A DNA stretch of 64,000 bases from Aradus depressus (GCA_963662175.1 OY759215.1:19767079-19831078), one strand, 5' to 3'. Counted from the stretch's first letter, positions 45,101 through 54,552 are shown. Notes: generated by a model from the sequence alone, not told the origin. A program made the numbers and translations.

Positions 45101-45509
45101 TAGATTTGACGAACCTTTCGGTTTATTACATTAAAAAACATTCTATCGAATACAATATTGATTAAAATTACCTTCTTTTTTAAGTAGAACTGAGACTCGG
45201 AAAATACTCTGTTTTGCGAATTCAATCAAATTCCATTTATCTTTCACTGTCAATATAGGATCCTGGATTAAACAATCCTTCCTCAGGGCTTCTGCAACAA
45301 GCGCTAAGCTTTCGATGTAATACCGATAAGCGTTCTGAAAAAGAAATTGAAAAATAATGTTAAAATCAATTTAAAAAATAAGATTTGAAAAACAAACATG
45401 TATTAAAATAAATTCACCTTACATTGTCATTGTTTAACATTTCACTATCAATAGCCCAATGGAGTGTTTTAACTATTTCTTTTCTAATTACTGGATCTAT
45501 CTTCGACAT
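33165..45509 (-). CDS. VPS9D1: VPS9 domain-containing protein 1 (VPS9D1), 8 exons, 473 aa
   Basis: A guanine-nucleotide exchange factor of the VPS9 class, expected to act on Rab5-subfamily GTPases at endosomes (family knowledge). Exons in transcript order: 45423-45509, 45172-45334, 40648-40951, 39587-39751, 39259-39419, 37446-37593, 35930-36145, 33165-33342; all GT-AG, phases agree and the total is 1422 nt. Residues 1-83 form a MIT-like helical bundle (MSKIDPVIRKEIVKTLHWAI to the ...RVSVLLKKE region). Residues 84-184 are a Ser/Pro-rich linker and a basic helix. The C-terminal VPS9 core includes GADDILPRL (416-424) and GEEGYAITMLQS (454-465); Asp418/419, Pro422, Tyr458 and Thr461 match positions needed in Rabex-5-type exchange factors. 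It is shorter than human VPS9D1 (about 630 aa), mainly in the linker. Exon 6 is short and easily missed. Introns contain many SINE-1 copies. Confidence 0.93.
33503..33846 (+). mobile_element. SINE-1 copy, full length, 11-bp target-site duplication
   Basis: Starts GAGGGCGCCGGTAGCTCAG and ends CATAAAACCTAACCTA. Direct repeats ACAACGGAGTC lie at 33492-33502 and 33847-33857. It is in intron 7 of VPS9D1, antisense to the gene. Confidence 0.95.
33924..34161. mobile_element. 238-bp near-perfect palindrome with hammerhead-like motif
   Basis: Arms run from ATGAACTTGAAAGAAATAAA to its reverse complement at 34161. Plus strand 34063-34092 reads CTGAGGA-T-GGTAGAAATACC-GAA-AGTACT-C, with GGTA/TACC able to pair across a GAAA loop. 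The minus-strand mirror is at about 33992-34022. VPS9D1 intron 7. Confidence 0.93.
34193..34797 (-). mobile_element. SINE-2 copy
   Basis: Second copy of the element at 16147-16772. It is reverse oriented, with a tRNA-like head at the right end (minus strand GTGGCTGTGCGGGC, GCGGGTTCGAATCCCGTC). This copy keeps a head segment (AGAGCGTAGGGCTTTGGTCG) missing from the other. Several A- and T-runs of about 20 differ between copies. Confidence 0.85.
35076..35682. mobile_element. 607-bp non-autonomous pogo/Tigger MITE
   Basis: Ends CAGTAGACTCTCCCTTATCC and the exact reverse complement GGATAAGGGAGAGTCTACTG, each flanked by TA. Subterminal TTATCCGGCG repeats occur near both ends. No transposase frame remains. 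Its ends differ from the pogo element at 18864, so it belongs to another subfamily. VPS9D1 intron 7. Confidence 0.92.
36281..36564 (-). mobile_element. SINE-1 copy with internal deletion
   Basis: Reverse copy from GGTTACGTTAAGTTTTATGA to GAGCTACCGGCGCACTC. About 60 bp between CTAGATAAAATA and CCACTGAGC (much of the tRNA-like head) is missing. Imperfect flanking repeats CCATAG(T/C)TTTTT are present. VPS9D1 intron 6. Confidence 0.85.
36880..37250 (-). mobile_element. Decayed Jockey-like LINE fragment
   Basis: On the minus strand broken frames give RPIWA, then ASNIKRIQSFQSKVLRTIVD and ALYYVSN, the segment that follows PIWxYG in Jockey-type reverse transcriptases. There are stop codons and frameshifts. 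This region of the protein lies just downstream of the one preserved in the fragment at 8878. Confidence 0.7.
37690..38215 (+). repeat. Dispersed family D copy ending at a poly(C) run
   Basis: Carries AGTAATGTAATCAGTCGAAA, then GTGAACACGGTAACTCCCGA and GTGCATCGATACGAA. It is followed by a C-run of about 27 (38259-38285), whose length is unreliable. VPS9D1 intron 5. Confidence 0.6.
38297..38442. mobile_element. TIR-A family MITE
   Basis: GCCATAACAAGACTTTCTTA and TACCAACCGCTT at the left are mirrored by GGTTGGTATAAGAAAGTCCT and GTTATGACCGG at the right. The same termini (GCGTGGTTGGTATAAGAA, TGTAATGGCCA) are seen at 21620-21680, 44127-44383 and 55790-55893. Confidence 0.8.
38455..38799 (-). mobile_element. 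SINE-1 copy, full length, 12-bp target-site duplication
   Basis: Reverse copy from GGTTAAGTTAGGTTTTAAGA to GCTACCGGCGCCCTC. Direct repeats ACATCACATATA lie at 38443-38454 and 38800-38811, immediately beside a TIR-A element. VPS9D1 intron 5. Confidence 0.95.
38890..39170 (-). repeat. Dispersed family D, reverse fragment
   Basis: Contains CATAAATGTAAGTGGTATCT, TTGTAAAATGTACTTAGGCC and GCACTCACAAAGT. These are the reverse of modules at 16960-17090 and 55260-55450. It ends about 50 bp before VPS9D1 exon 5. Confidence 0.5.
40016..40090 (+). mobile_element. SINE-1 tRNA-like head only
   Basis: GAGGGCGCCGGTAACTAAAT then GATCGAGGGTTCGAAACCC: an A-box remnant and a good B box, stopping at CCCGCCTCTCC. 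The matching body and 3' part appear 1.66 kb away at 41751 in the same orientation. Confidence 0.85.
40130..41745. repeat. Pair of inverted repeats (about 190 bp each) bracketing VPS9D1 exon 3
   Basis: The left arm 40120-40330 has CTATAGCAGGGTAATAAGTA, TTATCTCCAAATTGCAATTA and ACCAGCAAAAAGTCCC. The right arm 41560-41745 has the reverse complements (GGGACTTTTTGCTGGT, TTGCAATTTGGAGATAA, CCTGCTATAGTATATGG). The arms are about 85-90% alike. Exon 3 (40648-40951) lies between them. Confidence 0.85.
41156..41407. mobile_element. 250-bp MITE with AAAAGGGCTTAAGTCAGAA ends
   Basis: GGTGTTTGGGCAAAAGGGCT then TAAGTCAGAA at the left is mirrored by TTCTGACTTAAGCCCTTTTG then CTCTAACACC at the right. The AT-rich interior is non-coding. 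It sits between VPS9D1 exon 3 and the right arm of the inverted pair. Confidence 0.85.
41751..41902 (+). mobile_element. SINE-1 body and 3' fragment
   Basis: GCACGCCGTGCTTCGGATGG then GATGTCAGGTACTCGTTAAA and ACTCCCACAGTGGAGTC. It follows the right inverted-repeat arm directly and continues where the head fragment at 40016-40090 stops, apart from about 50 missing bases. Confidence 0.85.
41998..42275 (-). mobile_element. SINE-1 copy, diverged
   Basis: Reverse copy from GTAACTCATGTCCAAGC through GAGCGCTCTTTCGTCGCTCT to GGGTTTCGAACCCACTC, so the B box is still recognisable. VPS9D1 intron 2. Confidence 0.85.
42909..43170 (+). mobile_element. SINE-1 copy, diverged
   Basis: GGGAGCGAGGGTAGCTCAGA head, B-box-like GGGTCCGAAAAC, body GAATAAAAATTTAGGGTAGG and ATATGACCTCGTAGTG. 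The region around the CGTCCTTCGGATGGG module is deleted. Confidence 0.85.
43231..43530 (+). mobile_element. SINE-1 copy, diverged
   Basis: GGGGCGCCGGTAGCTCAG head with a perfect T-arm (CGGGTTCGAAACCCG). Part of the GCACGCCGTCC module is lost. It ends GTCATGAGTCGCAATAACTA. Confidence 0.88.
44127..44383. mobile_element. TIR-A family MITE, longer copy
   Basis: ATGTGATATGGCCACCATAG at the left and TAATGGCCAGATCACAT at the right, with CACGCTTT and AAAGCGTGGTTGGTATAAG subterminally inside. VPS9D1 intron 2. Confidence 0.78.
44437..44604 (-). mobile_element. SINE-1 3' half, reverse
   Basis: GTGACTTATGCCCGGGCTTT, then GAGCGC-like AGCGCTCTTTCGTAGCTC and TTTTTATTCACCTAAGG. It breaks off in the middle of the element at TGCCTGACC. 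Confidence 0.82.
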
Positions 45510-45717
45510 ATTAGAAAAGAATAATAAGTACTTGATTAGAATAGAATTTAGACCGTTATTTTTAAAACGTATTCTACATTTAACAATTTGAAGGTAACAT
45601 CAGATTTACACTGTTATCTACAATGCAGTGTTGTCAAATACGATCAATGTTGCCAGTCACTCAAAATAATATTTACATTTCATCGCTCTGATAATATACG
45701 ATAATATCGTATAGTAT

Positions 45718-45765
45718 ATATTATGACCTCGCAGACAAAGTCCGGGGATAAGTCACAAAAACAAA
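45718..45765 (+). mobile_element. SINE-1 tail fragment near the VPS9D1 5' end
   Basis: TATGACCTCGCAGACAAAGT then CGGGGATAAGTCACAAAA resembles the last 50 bases of SINE-1. It lies about 210 bp upstream of the VPS9D1 start codon. Confidence 0.6.
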
Positions 45766-47737
45766 CAAACATATTGATAAATCTCACGTAAAATTTAACT
45801 TTCTTCATGAATTTCTCTCGATTGTCTTATACTCAGTGAGCTTCGCACTCCAATTTCAGTTCTACTAATAGTTAGTAATACAACCTAGGTTTTATAGATG
45901 CAACATATTTATTGAGTCGACATCTATCAAACATCAACTTGAAGCTGTTTCATACAGCATAGAACTCCAATGGCATTGTGAGGACAAAAATAAATAAAAC
46001 CAAAGGCGTTGCCCACTTCTGTAATAAACTATCGAAGCCATCCCAACCCACACCACGGAACTCAGATAAAAAAAAAAAAAAACGACCAATGACATGGTGA
46101 CGACGCTTGTATAATTAATTGGAGCTAGTGTATTTGGTGATGGTCTTGTCTTAATCATAGCGTGTTCAGCCAACTCTTCGGGAAGTAGAAGTCAGCCGAC
46201 TGGTGATGGTTCGCCAGTTTGTTATAGTGAGATTAACGCTATCCGCTCAAAGATGTAGGCTTAAAACACAGCAATGTAATAAAACCAACTAACTACTAAA
46301 ATCTATCTTTGCCTGTTTCTTTATATACGTATACTTTTAAGTGAAGCATATTGTCATTCTAAACTATTTTTAATTATTTTTGCCCACTGAGCTGAAAAAT
46401 AGTAGAGTTGTACTAACAGTTAGGGGTCATTTTCAGTCAATCTATACTGGGATTCAGTTCAACCAATTTAGTTCTGTTTTTGCGTTTCAAGCTAAGCTTG
46501 AAAACTTTATTTATATGATTTTCGTTTTGATCAATTTTAAATGGGACACCCAGCATAGTAAATAATATGATAAGAATATTATACATATTTCTTTTTTATT
46601 ATTTTTTCGTAATATGTCCCCCCCTTCACCGTTGGTCCGACTTTTCCAGTTGAAGAACTTGATCTTCCGTTTTATTATATGTATATTTTTTTTATTGGGC
46701 ATATTTAATGGGTAAAAATAAAACCATAAGTAAATTTCATGACTGACGAATAAAATAATGTAAAATAATAAATGGCAATATGTTCAAGGTAAGGAAATAT
46801 AAGAAAGCAAAAAAGGTAATAATAATAAACAAATAAAAATTAAAATGTCTCAATAAAATGGTGAAGTATATGTACAAAATAATAAATGTAATTTGTTGGA
46901 GCCAAACAAAAATTTATAAATTATATAGGTTCAATGAGGATGTTGCACACGTGCAATGTGCACACAAAAACAATAATATAAATAAAAAATAATAATTAGT
47001 TAATAAGATAATTTTGTCATAACAAGGCTAGCTAGAGAGAGACAGAGTGAGAGAGGCGGTAAGGATGATTTGAAGTTATTCTATGACTCAGTCGCTGTCC
47101 AGTCACGAGAATGTAACCAGTGTTTCTTGTTCAGTTATTTTTATTTATTTATAATTATTTTTTATTTTCACTGCTAACCTTTGCGTGTTTATTTACGCAC
47201 TGAGGCTTGTGGCACCATGTTCACCCTGCTTCTGGAGTGATTCGCCATTTCTTCTGACATCGCTGCCGCCCATTCTGACTGACAACCAATTTTGTATGCC
47301 GCCATTCATCGAAGATGTGTTGAGTATATTTTTGACGCCACTTAAGCCAAATTGAAGGTCAGCTGACAATTTTTTTTCTCTTCATGTAATTGATTCTATA
47401 ATATTAATACTTTTCTATTTACCATTCATAAAGAACCTTTCAGTGATCAATAACTTCATTAATAAAAAAAATATTTATTTTGCTTTTACTTCCTCATATA
47501 GAAGAAGTATAGGGGATGTTATGTAATCAGTCAAAAATTCGATGTTGAATTTTCACCGGAATTTGTTTTTTCCCAACACCCTGAAAACATGGGAAAAAAA
47601 ATCCTGTGAGTTTCTGTTAACACGATAACTTGATAAAATAAACATATCGACACGAAATTTTATATGAATATATTATATAATAATATATATATATATAATT
47701 AATATTAATATATTATAATTAATATCAGTTAATTATA

Positions 47738-47789
<52 letters not shown>

Positions 47790-47850
47790 ACTATAATTAA
47801 CTGATATTGATAGTCTATATATATATATATATATATATATATTGACTATA
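45766..47850. other. Intergenic region upstream of VPS9D1
   Basis: No gene recognised. 45900-46250 has a mixed-composition stretch without a clear frame. 47480-47690 is a family D fragment (ATGTAATCAGTCAAAAATTC). 47730-47785 and 47815-47842 are (TA)n microsatellites. The VPS9D1 promoter should lie near 45510-45800. Confidence 0.5.
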
Positions 47851-48090
47851 ATTAACTGATATTAAATTTTTCAACAAGTGGAACTCCACATGTAGTAGAT
47901 ATTGCAACTTTATATTATTATTAGTAACGCAGTGATGGCCATCAATAACTATTTGTTGTCATCTCGAGAACTAACTTCAATGTATAATATCACCTATGAT
48001 AAACTGATAAACTCGATTTCATAAATATTTATAAGTTTATGTTCACAAAAAAAAAAAAAATTAATATAAACTATTCATATATATAATCCA
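47850..48090 (-). pseudogene. Decayed partial copy 1 of the zinc-finger gene 3' end
   Basis: TTTTTCAACAAGTGGAACTC, CACATGTAGT and GATGGCCATCAATAACTATT then TCTCGAGAACTAAC match, with changes, the last coding part of the gene at 48768-49040. About 130 bp between the two matching blocks is replaced by TATATTATTATTAGTAACGC. Its 3' flank (TTCATAAATATTTATAAG) matches the gene's downstream sequence too. Confidence 0.75.
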
Positions 48091-48160
48091 TTTTATTATG
48101 GTTTTTCCGGTTTCTGTTGCTTCATTAAAATATGTGATTCATATATATTGACTATAATTA

Positions 48161-48392
48161 GAGGGCGCCGATGGTATGCATGCTTGGTTACTGAGCTTAA
48201 GATCGCGAGTTCGAAACCCGGCCGAGGACCTTAGTTTACTTTATCTGGGAGGTAAAAACAGACTTGAGCACTCCGTCCTTCGGTTGGGACGATAAGCGAT
48301 GGCCCCGAGCCCCTGTGCGATGTCAAATACTCATTAAAGACCACGTGGGTGGGTAGGCAAAATATAGGACTCCCACAGTTGAGCTAACAGGG
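48161..48392 (+). mobile_element. SINE-1 copy inserted in duplicated flank 2
   Basis: GAGGGCGCCGATGGTATGCA head, T-arm CGAGTTCGAAACCCGG, and body GTCCTTCGGTTGGGACGATA. It splits the duplicated block: TATAATTA lies just before it, and TATAATTAACTGATATT resumes at about 48471. Confidence 0.88.
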
Positions 48393-48469
48393 AAAGGATA
48401 AGAGCATTGGATGCTTAGGTCCCTAGATGTATCACACCAGCCCTACCAATATATATATATATATAGACT

Positions 48470-48690
48470 AAGTATAATTAACTGATATTAAATTTTTCAA
48501 CAAGTGGAACTCCACATGAAGTTAGACTGATATTGCATCTTTATATTATTATTAGTAACGCAGAGATTGACCATCAATAACTATTTGTCATTTCCAGAAC
48601 TTCTATGTATAATTCCACTCATTTCATAAATAATTACTAGTTTATTTTCACTAATAAAAAAATAGTAAACATTTATTGATCCATTTTATT
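48470..48690 (-). pseudogene. Decayed partial copy 2 of the zinc-finger gene 3' end
   Basis: TTTTTCAACAAGTGGAACTC, CACATGAAGT, then GACCATCAATAACTATTTGT. It shares with copy 1 the same internal replacement TATATTATTATTAGTAACGC, so copies 1 and 2 derive from each other rather than separately from the gene. It lies directly downstream of the gene. Confidence 0.78.
48672..48677 (-). terminator. Poly(A) signal of the BTB zinc-finger gene
   Basis: The minus strand reads AATAAA about 90 bases after the stop codon at 48768. A second near-match follows a few bases upstream of it. Confidence 0.5.
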
Positions 48691-48767
48691 GTTTTTTTTT
48701 TTTTTTTTTTGTTTTTTTTCGAGTTTCTGTGTGCTTGCATCTTTAAAATAGGTCATTCAGCTATTGA

Positions 48768-51700
48768 CTAAAATGAACTGCTATTCAGTTTTCCAACATG
48801 TGAAACTCCACACGTAGTTCGATTGATATTGGAAGCCAACTTCCCCTTTTTACACTCTTTTTGGTGTGACAATATAAACTGAAGAGGTATTCCTTCTTGA
48901 CAATGAATACATTGTGCATTGATCACAATGGTTGACGGAGACTGGGCATTATTCATAAGCAGTGATTGGCCATCAATAACTATTTGTTGTGATTCTCGAG
49001 AATTAACTTTAAAATGAGAATTTTTTGTTGGTTCAAGTATTGAACAGGTATGTTCTTGAATTTTGTCCTTAGTTGTAAACACCTTTTTACACAGGGTGCA
49101 TGTGTTGTTGATGTTCGTGGGTTCGGTTGTGCTGCTACTGTCAATTTTTTCCCTTGAAATCTTCTCGATTATACGAGAATGTATTTTTTGATGTTTTAAT
49201 AATAAATCTAAATTTGTAAAAACTCTTTTACATATGCTACACAATATTCTTTTTTGATTTTTCAACTTTAAATGAACCTGTTGATGACTATCAAGTTTTT
49301 TCTGTGAGAAAAATGATCTGGAACATGTATCACAGGAAAAAGTTTGTGACATTAAAAAAGAACCATTATTATATTTGTGAACATTTAATAGATGTTCGCG
49401 AAGTTCGGCTTTAGTTGAAAAGTTTTGTTGACACAAGTCACATAAGAAGTTAGGCACCTTATTATGAACCCACTTCATGTGCCGATGTAGACCATAGATT
49501 GTATACACCTTCAGACAAATGTTACAAGTAACTTGATTCTCATGTTTCAACAAATGTGTTTCGAGATCTTCTTTTCTAATAAATTTACCGCAAATTTGAC
49601 AAACGATCATTTCCATTTCATTATGCAATTTTATGTGATATTGATATCCTCGTTTCGAAATGAACTCTTTATTACATGAAAAACAAATGTACCGCTTAGC
49701 GTACAAATGGTTAGCAATATGTTTTCTCAATTCTTTTCTTGTCGAACATCTTACAGTACACTTTTTGCACTTGAAACCCTCTTTCGCCTTCTTTGAGTTG
49801 CCTCTTCCATCTTTACCTTGTGACTTATTATCTTCAAATTCGTCAAGGTGCTTCTCTAAGTGAATCAGTGATTCAACTTCACTGTAGAATTTTTCAGAAC
49901 ACTTAAAACATCTGTAATGTAATTTTGTTTTATTTAATTCAGCATCTTCATAATGTGTTTGTCCTTCCTAAAGTGGAATTTAAAATCATTAAAAAATTAG
50001 AAATTAAAAACTTTCTAAAATACAGATTCAAAATCTAGCTACATTAAGTTGATGGTGCTTAAATAGTCTACTAAGTAGATATTATTACAATAACAATCTT
50101 AATATTTTGTTTGGAGATCAGCTAAATCGATCTTAGGGACATATTTTTTCTTAAATTAAAATAACTTTTAAGTCTTAAACCCTATTCTTGTCCGGTTTGT
50201 GCCGAAATACAAGCACTAGTTATCGTTCACCTCATCTGAGCATTTTCTTCTAACCATTGACTCAAATTAAAATAACTTAAAAGACGAATACATTTTCAGA
50301 TACTTAGTCTTTAAACTCGTTATGTGCGTTTAAGGTTACACTATAAAGACGAGGGGAGGGCGCCAGTAGCTCAGATGTAGCGTGCTAGCCTACCGAGCTC
50401 AAGATCGCGGGTTCGAATCCCGGCCGAGGCTCTTAGGTTTCTTTTCTGAGAGATGAAAAACCTTGAGCATATCGTCCTTCAGATGGAACGTTAAACGATG
50501 TCAGGTACTCGTTAAAACCCCTATTCTAGGTGAATAAACCTAGATAGGCAAAATTTAGTACTCCTATAGTAGAGTCGGGCTCATGTCTCCCAGCGAGACG
50601 AAAAAGCGCTCTGGTAGTAGGCGATATAACCAAAAGCGCGGATTGTATGTCAAATAAATATTTGTAATAAAAAAAAAATTACGTGAAAATTCGGGCCCTA
50701 CTCGGGAGACTCCATTTTTGAAGTAAATATAAATAAATCTTTACTTACGAATATGTTTGAAGTTTCTTCATATGGAAGAGCGCATATTTTGTCATTTTTT
50801 GTTTTCACACCGAACCAATTAATTATTGTAGAATCAAGTATTGTTTCATGTCCAGAGTAAATATGACGGAGAAATGTTCGCATATTCTCAATTAAAAATT
50901 TAAATACCATAATAAAATCTGTTTCCATAAGATTCTGTTTTCCAAAAACAGTTCTCATTCGAGCACTGTAATTCATCAGTACAATAGAATGTACTCTGAA
51001 ACATGTGTCACTTATCCAAATGTAACTAAAATCATTCTTGTTTAATTTCAGATTTTTAGTAAGAGAGTTCCTGTATATGCTTGGTGGATCTAGGATTTTG
51101 ACAATGCCCAAATTACGACGTTTAGATTTACTGTCAGAGAGTATTAACAAATTTTCAATATGTTCACTTAATGTATGAATGCCCATGAAATAAGATGCAC
51201 TGTAGATCTCTTTGATGGCAGAAGTTCTACAACAAATACTGCCTGTAAAACAATAATCAATAATTTTGTGTACAACATGCGATGAATATGGTAAATACAG
51301 AGCTGAGGGATTTTCTTTATTGATCCTGTTTGTAATTACCTGACATAGATAATTACTCTGAGTTGACAAAATGACAGACTGCACTGGAATATTACTGATA
51401 CTATTTGTAACTAATGTCAAATCGCACTGAATCTTATTCTCTCGACAAATCCAAAAATGATAGAACAGTTTTTCTTCATGATTATTAATATATACAGTAT
51501 TTTGTCCCGTCAATGGGTTTTCATTTATAAAACAATCGTAAACTTTCAATTCACACAACATATCATAAAATTCTGCAGATTTGTCCAAGTCTATGCAACA
51601 TGATCCATTGTACAAAAGACACCAAAAAGCAGCAATAAGTTTGTACTCTTGATTCAATTCTATACGAAATTTCTTAAATGATTCAACGATCATGTCATTG

Positions 51701-51873
51701 TCATAATACTGACTGTAGGATGTAAAAACAACATAATGAAATGAGAATACATCTACATTATTATGAAGTTCAATTATTATATCGGTAAAATAACCAACTT
51801 CGGCAAAGTGTCTTAATACAGACAAAAGGGACTTATAATGGTCTTCGTTTTTAATATATATAGATTCGTCCAT
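48768..51873 (-). CDS. Triple-BTB, multi-C2H2 zinc-finger protein, 2 coding exons, 774 aa
   Basis: Probable DNA-binding transcription regulator; the target is unknown. Coding exons are 50749-51873 and 48768-49967 (minus strand), joined by GTAAGT...TTTAG with phase 0 on both sides. The start is the first Met (MDESIYIKNEDHYKSLL), 11 bases after a strong acceptor (T-run then CAG), so a 5' non-coding exon is likely. Residues about 20-118, 135-245 and 275-360 each look like a BTB/POZ fold. The middle one is clearest (CDLTLV, VQSVILSTQSNYL, VVHKIIDYCFTG, ASYFMGIHTLSEHIENLL). Residues 395-747 carry about eight C2H2 fingers (for example CFSCNKEFISKRGYQYHIKLH in two parts: CFSC and HIKLH) and two C2HC-type variants (ending HTC and HQKEC). 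Linkers are not the TGEKP type. It is not recognised as a named insect gene. Confidence 0.85.
50356..50652 (+). mobile_element. SINE-1 copy, diverged, in the zinc-finger gene intron
   Basis: GAGGGCGCCAGTAGCTCAG head and a perfect T-arm CGGGTTCGAATCCCG. The body keeps GTCAGGTACTCGTTAAA and GCTCTGGTAGTAGGCGATAT. It lies in the only intron between coding exons of the gene at 48768-51873. Confidence 0.9.
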
Positions 51874-51989
51874 CCAAAAGTAATCTGAAAAAAAAAAAAG
51901 GAAAAGAAGTTGATTTTGATCGATCATATAGCAAGTGAAATCGAGTTACTAGTTTTAGTTTCGATTTGAATTAATGAAATGTTGATGCT

Positions 51990-52519
51990 GTATTATTGGA
52001 ATATTGAGGTCAGCGAAAAAATCGAATGTACAATTATTGCAATCACATCAATCAATGATTCTCAGACGCTCCTTACTACGTTTCTTTTTTTTTTTTTCCT
52101 CATTTATTGGCACTTTTCATACAATATACATTCAATTGTGCTAAAATCAAATAAAACAAAACTTGTGGCACTTGAATGAAGCGGCTGACCAACGTCAGTC
52201 CTCTTGATTCGTTTCTAATAAATACAGGAATCAAAAATTCCATGGGTATACTCATTGATATCAGACAGATATTTATCAACCAATACACAAAATTGTATAG
52301 GTTCACCAACTTAGCACACATTGCTTATAATGAAGTACTTGGACTTAATTTTTTATTAGTGGCAGCTAGCCGGCTTTTGAGATCTTCCCTATCAGCATGC
52401 TGCGTGGTAATAAATATTTAATAAATGTCAAACGTAGAATCAATGAATTAAGATAAATAAATATATCTAAATAATATGTAGTATATATTATATACTGAGT
52501 GATTTATTCAATGAACTAT
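51990..52519. other. Intergenic, upstream of the zinc-finger gene
   Basis: This should contain the promoter and first non-coding exon of the BTB zinc-finger gene. No motif or frame can be assigned; the open frames on both strands have no recognisable domain. Confidence 0.4.
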
Positions 52520-53229
52520 ATACAGGTAGCAACTTCTAAGTTGAGGAAAGCGGACATATTGTGGAACTTGTAATAAATAAATAAAACAAACTTATTTATA
52601 AAATATTGTCTATTCCACCAAAGATATTTACAAAAGTACCGGTTTCGGCCTTACACCATCGTCAGGTCTAGTTATGAATCAAGTCAGTTTGCAGAGTGCG
52701 ACCCTTCTAATACATCTCAGGTGAAAGGGTGCTATTTCAACTTGGGAATCCTTCGGCTGTGCCATTATGCTACAGCTACATTATGAAATATTTTAACAAA
52801 AACCTTTTTTCGTATTTACATAAAACAATATCATTTGACTAATAAGAATAAAATAAAACTAAGATAACATAAAACATAGATGTGGAAACAAATACCAATA
52901 ACAGATAATAACAAACATATATGTGAAAATAGAACTGGTTCAGGGTGTTAACAAAGGGGAATAGTTAAAATAAATTTGGTCATTCATACAAATGTTCTTC
53001 TTGGTAGCTTTATTTATTTCTAATTGTTCTAAGCTATCAAGTAGCCTGCTTTTTGAACAATAATGAAGATATTTGATGCCTGTAGATGGGTCGAAAGTGT
53101 GGCTATTGTAAATAATGTGAGTCGCGAATGTAGAACGGTTGCCTCGGTTCATTAATTCTGTCTTAACGACGTCCCGTCATCTTTGGTGGAATAGACAATA
53201 TTTTAAAATAAGTTTGTTTTATTTATTTA
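52520..53229 (-). mobile_element. Element with hammerhead-like motif, second copy of the 17917 family
   Basis: Inverted arms AATATTGTCTATTCCACCAA (left) and TTTGGTGGAATAGACAATAT (right) bound about 650 bp. On the minus strand 52665-52637 reads CTGACGA-T-GGTGTAAGGCC-GAA-ACCGGT-A, two differences from the copy at 18006. The interior 52740-53160 has an open minus-strand frame (52940-53152) including DPSTGIKYLHYCSKSRLL, which has no recognised domain. Confidence 0.75.
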
Positions 53230-53489
53230 AAATAAATAAGTCTGTAGAAATTCCTTGCCGGTCCTTCATTTTTCTGACCTGACATAGGAAGAAATTATAA
53301 GGTATGTGCAAGGCAGCGCAGAGCCCTGGCACAACTTATTGCAGATATCCAATTAAATATTGAAATGGTGTTAGACAGATATTCAAACCCTGAGTACGAT
53401 TATGGTTTTTTATATTTAAACAGTAATAATAATCTACGAAACCATTTACACTGTGTTGAAAAGCGATCACATAAAACGAAGCATAAGAA

Positions 53490-53810
53490 GCCTCTTAACA
53501 CAAAACTTCTAATAACTGCCTTTGTAATGAATGTATCGGCACAACATTTTATAAGTAAATTCAAAATACCACAAGGATGACACCTATGAATTTACATAGG
53601 AATCGGCCGAACGGAAAGGGGGCTTAACTGAAAAACCCTAATTATGTCTTTGTATTGAATGTATCAACACCAAATTTAGTATGAAGGTTGAGAATATTTA
53701 AGTTAACTATTTATTTTTAGTCCAAAAATTTTTGGAGGGAGAGCGAAATTTTAATTGATTATTCGCGCTGTGGAAGTACATTGATGGTGACTCACTGATG
53801 ACTTTTTAGA
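53490..53810 (+). repeat. Dispersed family D copy
   Basis: Contains CTAATAACTGCCTTTGTAAT, GAATGTATCGGCACAAC and TACCACAAGGATGACACC. It ends with GGAAGTACATTGATGGTGAC like the other copies. Confidence 0.6.
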
Positions 53811-53911
53811 AATCTTTTGATGAAAATTAACTTTGTGTGTTACAATATACCGCAATTTTATCGTCAACTTTTTTTTTTACAATATTTTATAAACTATTAT
53901 ATCTAAATTTA

Positions 53912-54447
53912 ATAGGTACTTATTAATTAACTCGACCACACCTCAATTTCCATTGTTGTAAGCTGTCTAACATGCATTGCAAATGCGAAAATATATAAAG
54001 TCTTAAAACCAGAACTAACTATTATGATTTGAACGACGGAAGGGTCAGATTATCAATGAATTTAATATAATCTACAACATAAATAAATTTGTGATTTTAA
54101 ATAAATTTGGGGGCGTATTTGCCGGCGTTCCGCTGGCGGAACGAAAATTTTGACCCTCCCGTCGTTCAGATCAATATACTAGTACAGGTTCGAGCTTTAA
54201 TTCTACGCATTTATCAATGTCCATTCCTCGCACTACTTCGTGACATCGCTGGATTCTCTGCTTCTTTTTGAGTTGTTGACGTTTTTTAAAATTTCGTAAG
54301 TTACCCGTATATGATGATGAATGATTTACATAAATATTTACCCATATATATATTTACTTAAATATAGTTTCATTATTCTACAACCACTATCGATACAATT
54401 GAGGTGTGGTCGAGCTAATTAACAAGTACCATTTAATAAAACATTCG
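53912..54447. mobile_element. 535-bp element with about 45-bp inverted ends and an inner inverted pair
   Basis: The left end TTAACTCGACCACACCTCAA is mirrored by TTGAGGTGTGGTCGAGCTAA at the right. Inside, GAACGACGGAAGGGTCA (54033) is mirrored by TGACCCTCCCGTCGTTC (54152). It lies about 180 bp beyond the stop codon of the PET100-like gene. Confidence 0.8.
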
Positions 54448-54552
54448 ATAAAAATACATTTAGGAAAAATATAATATATATTATAAGTGAGGAAGGTGTA
54501 AAAATCAAATAAACATAAATGTACTTACTATATGACGTCAGAATAAAATGTA

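Noticed and set aside
50356..50430. tRNA gene suggested by a perfect A box and T-arm
   Set aside because: No acceptor stem closes and the same sequence continues into the SINE-1 body. The same holds for the heads at 4748, 33503, 43231 and the SINE-2 heads.
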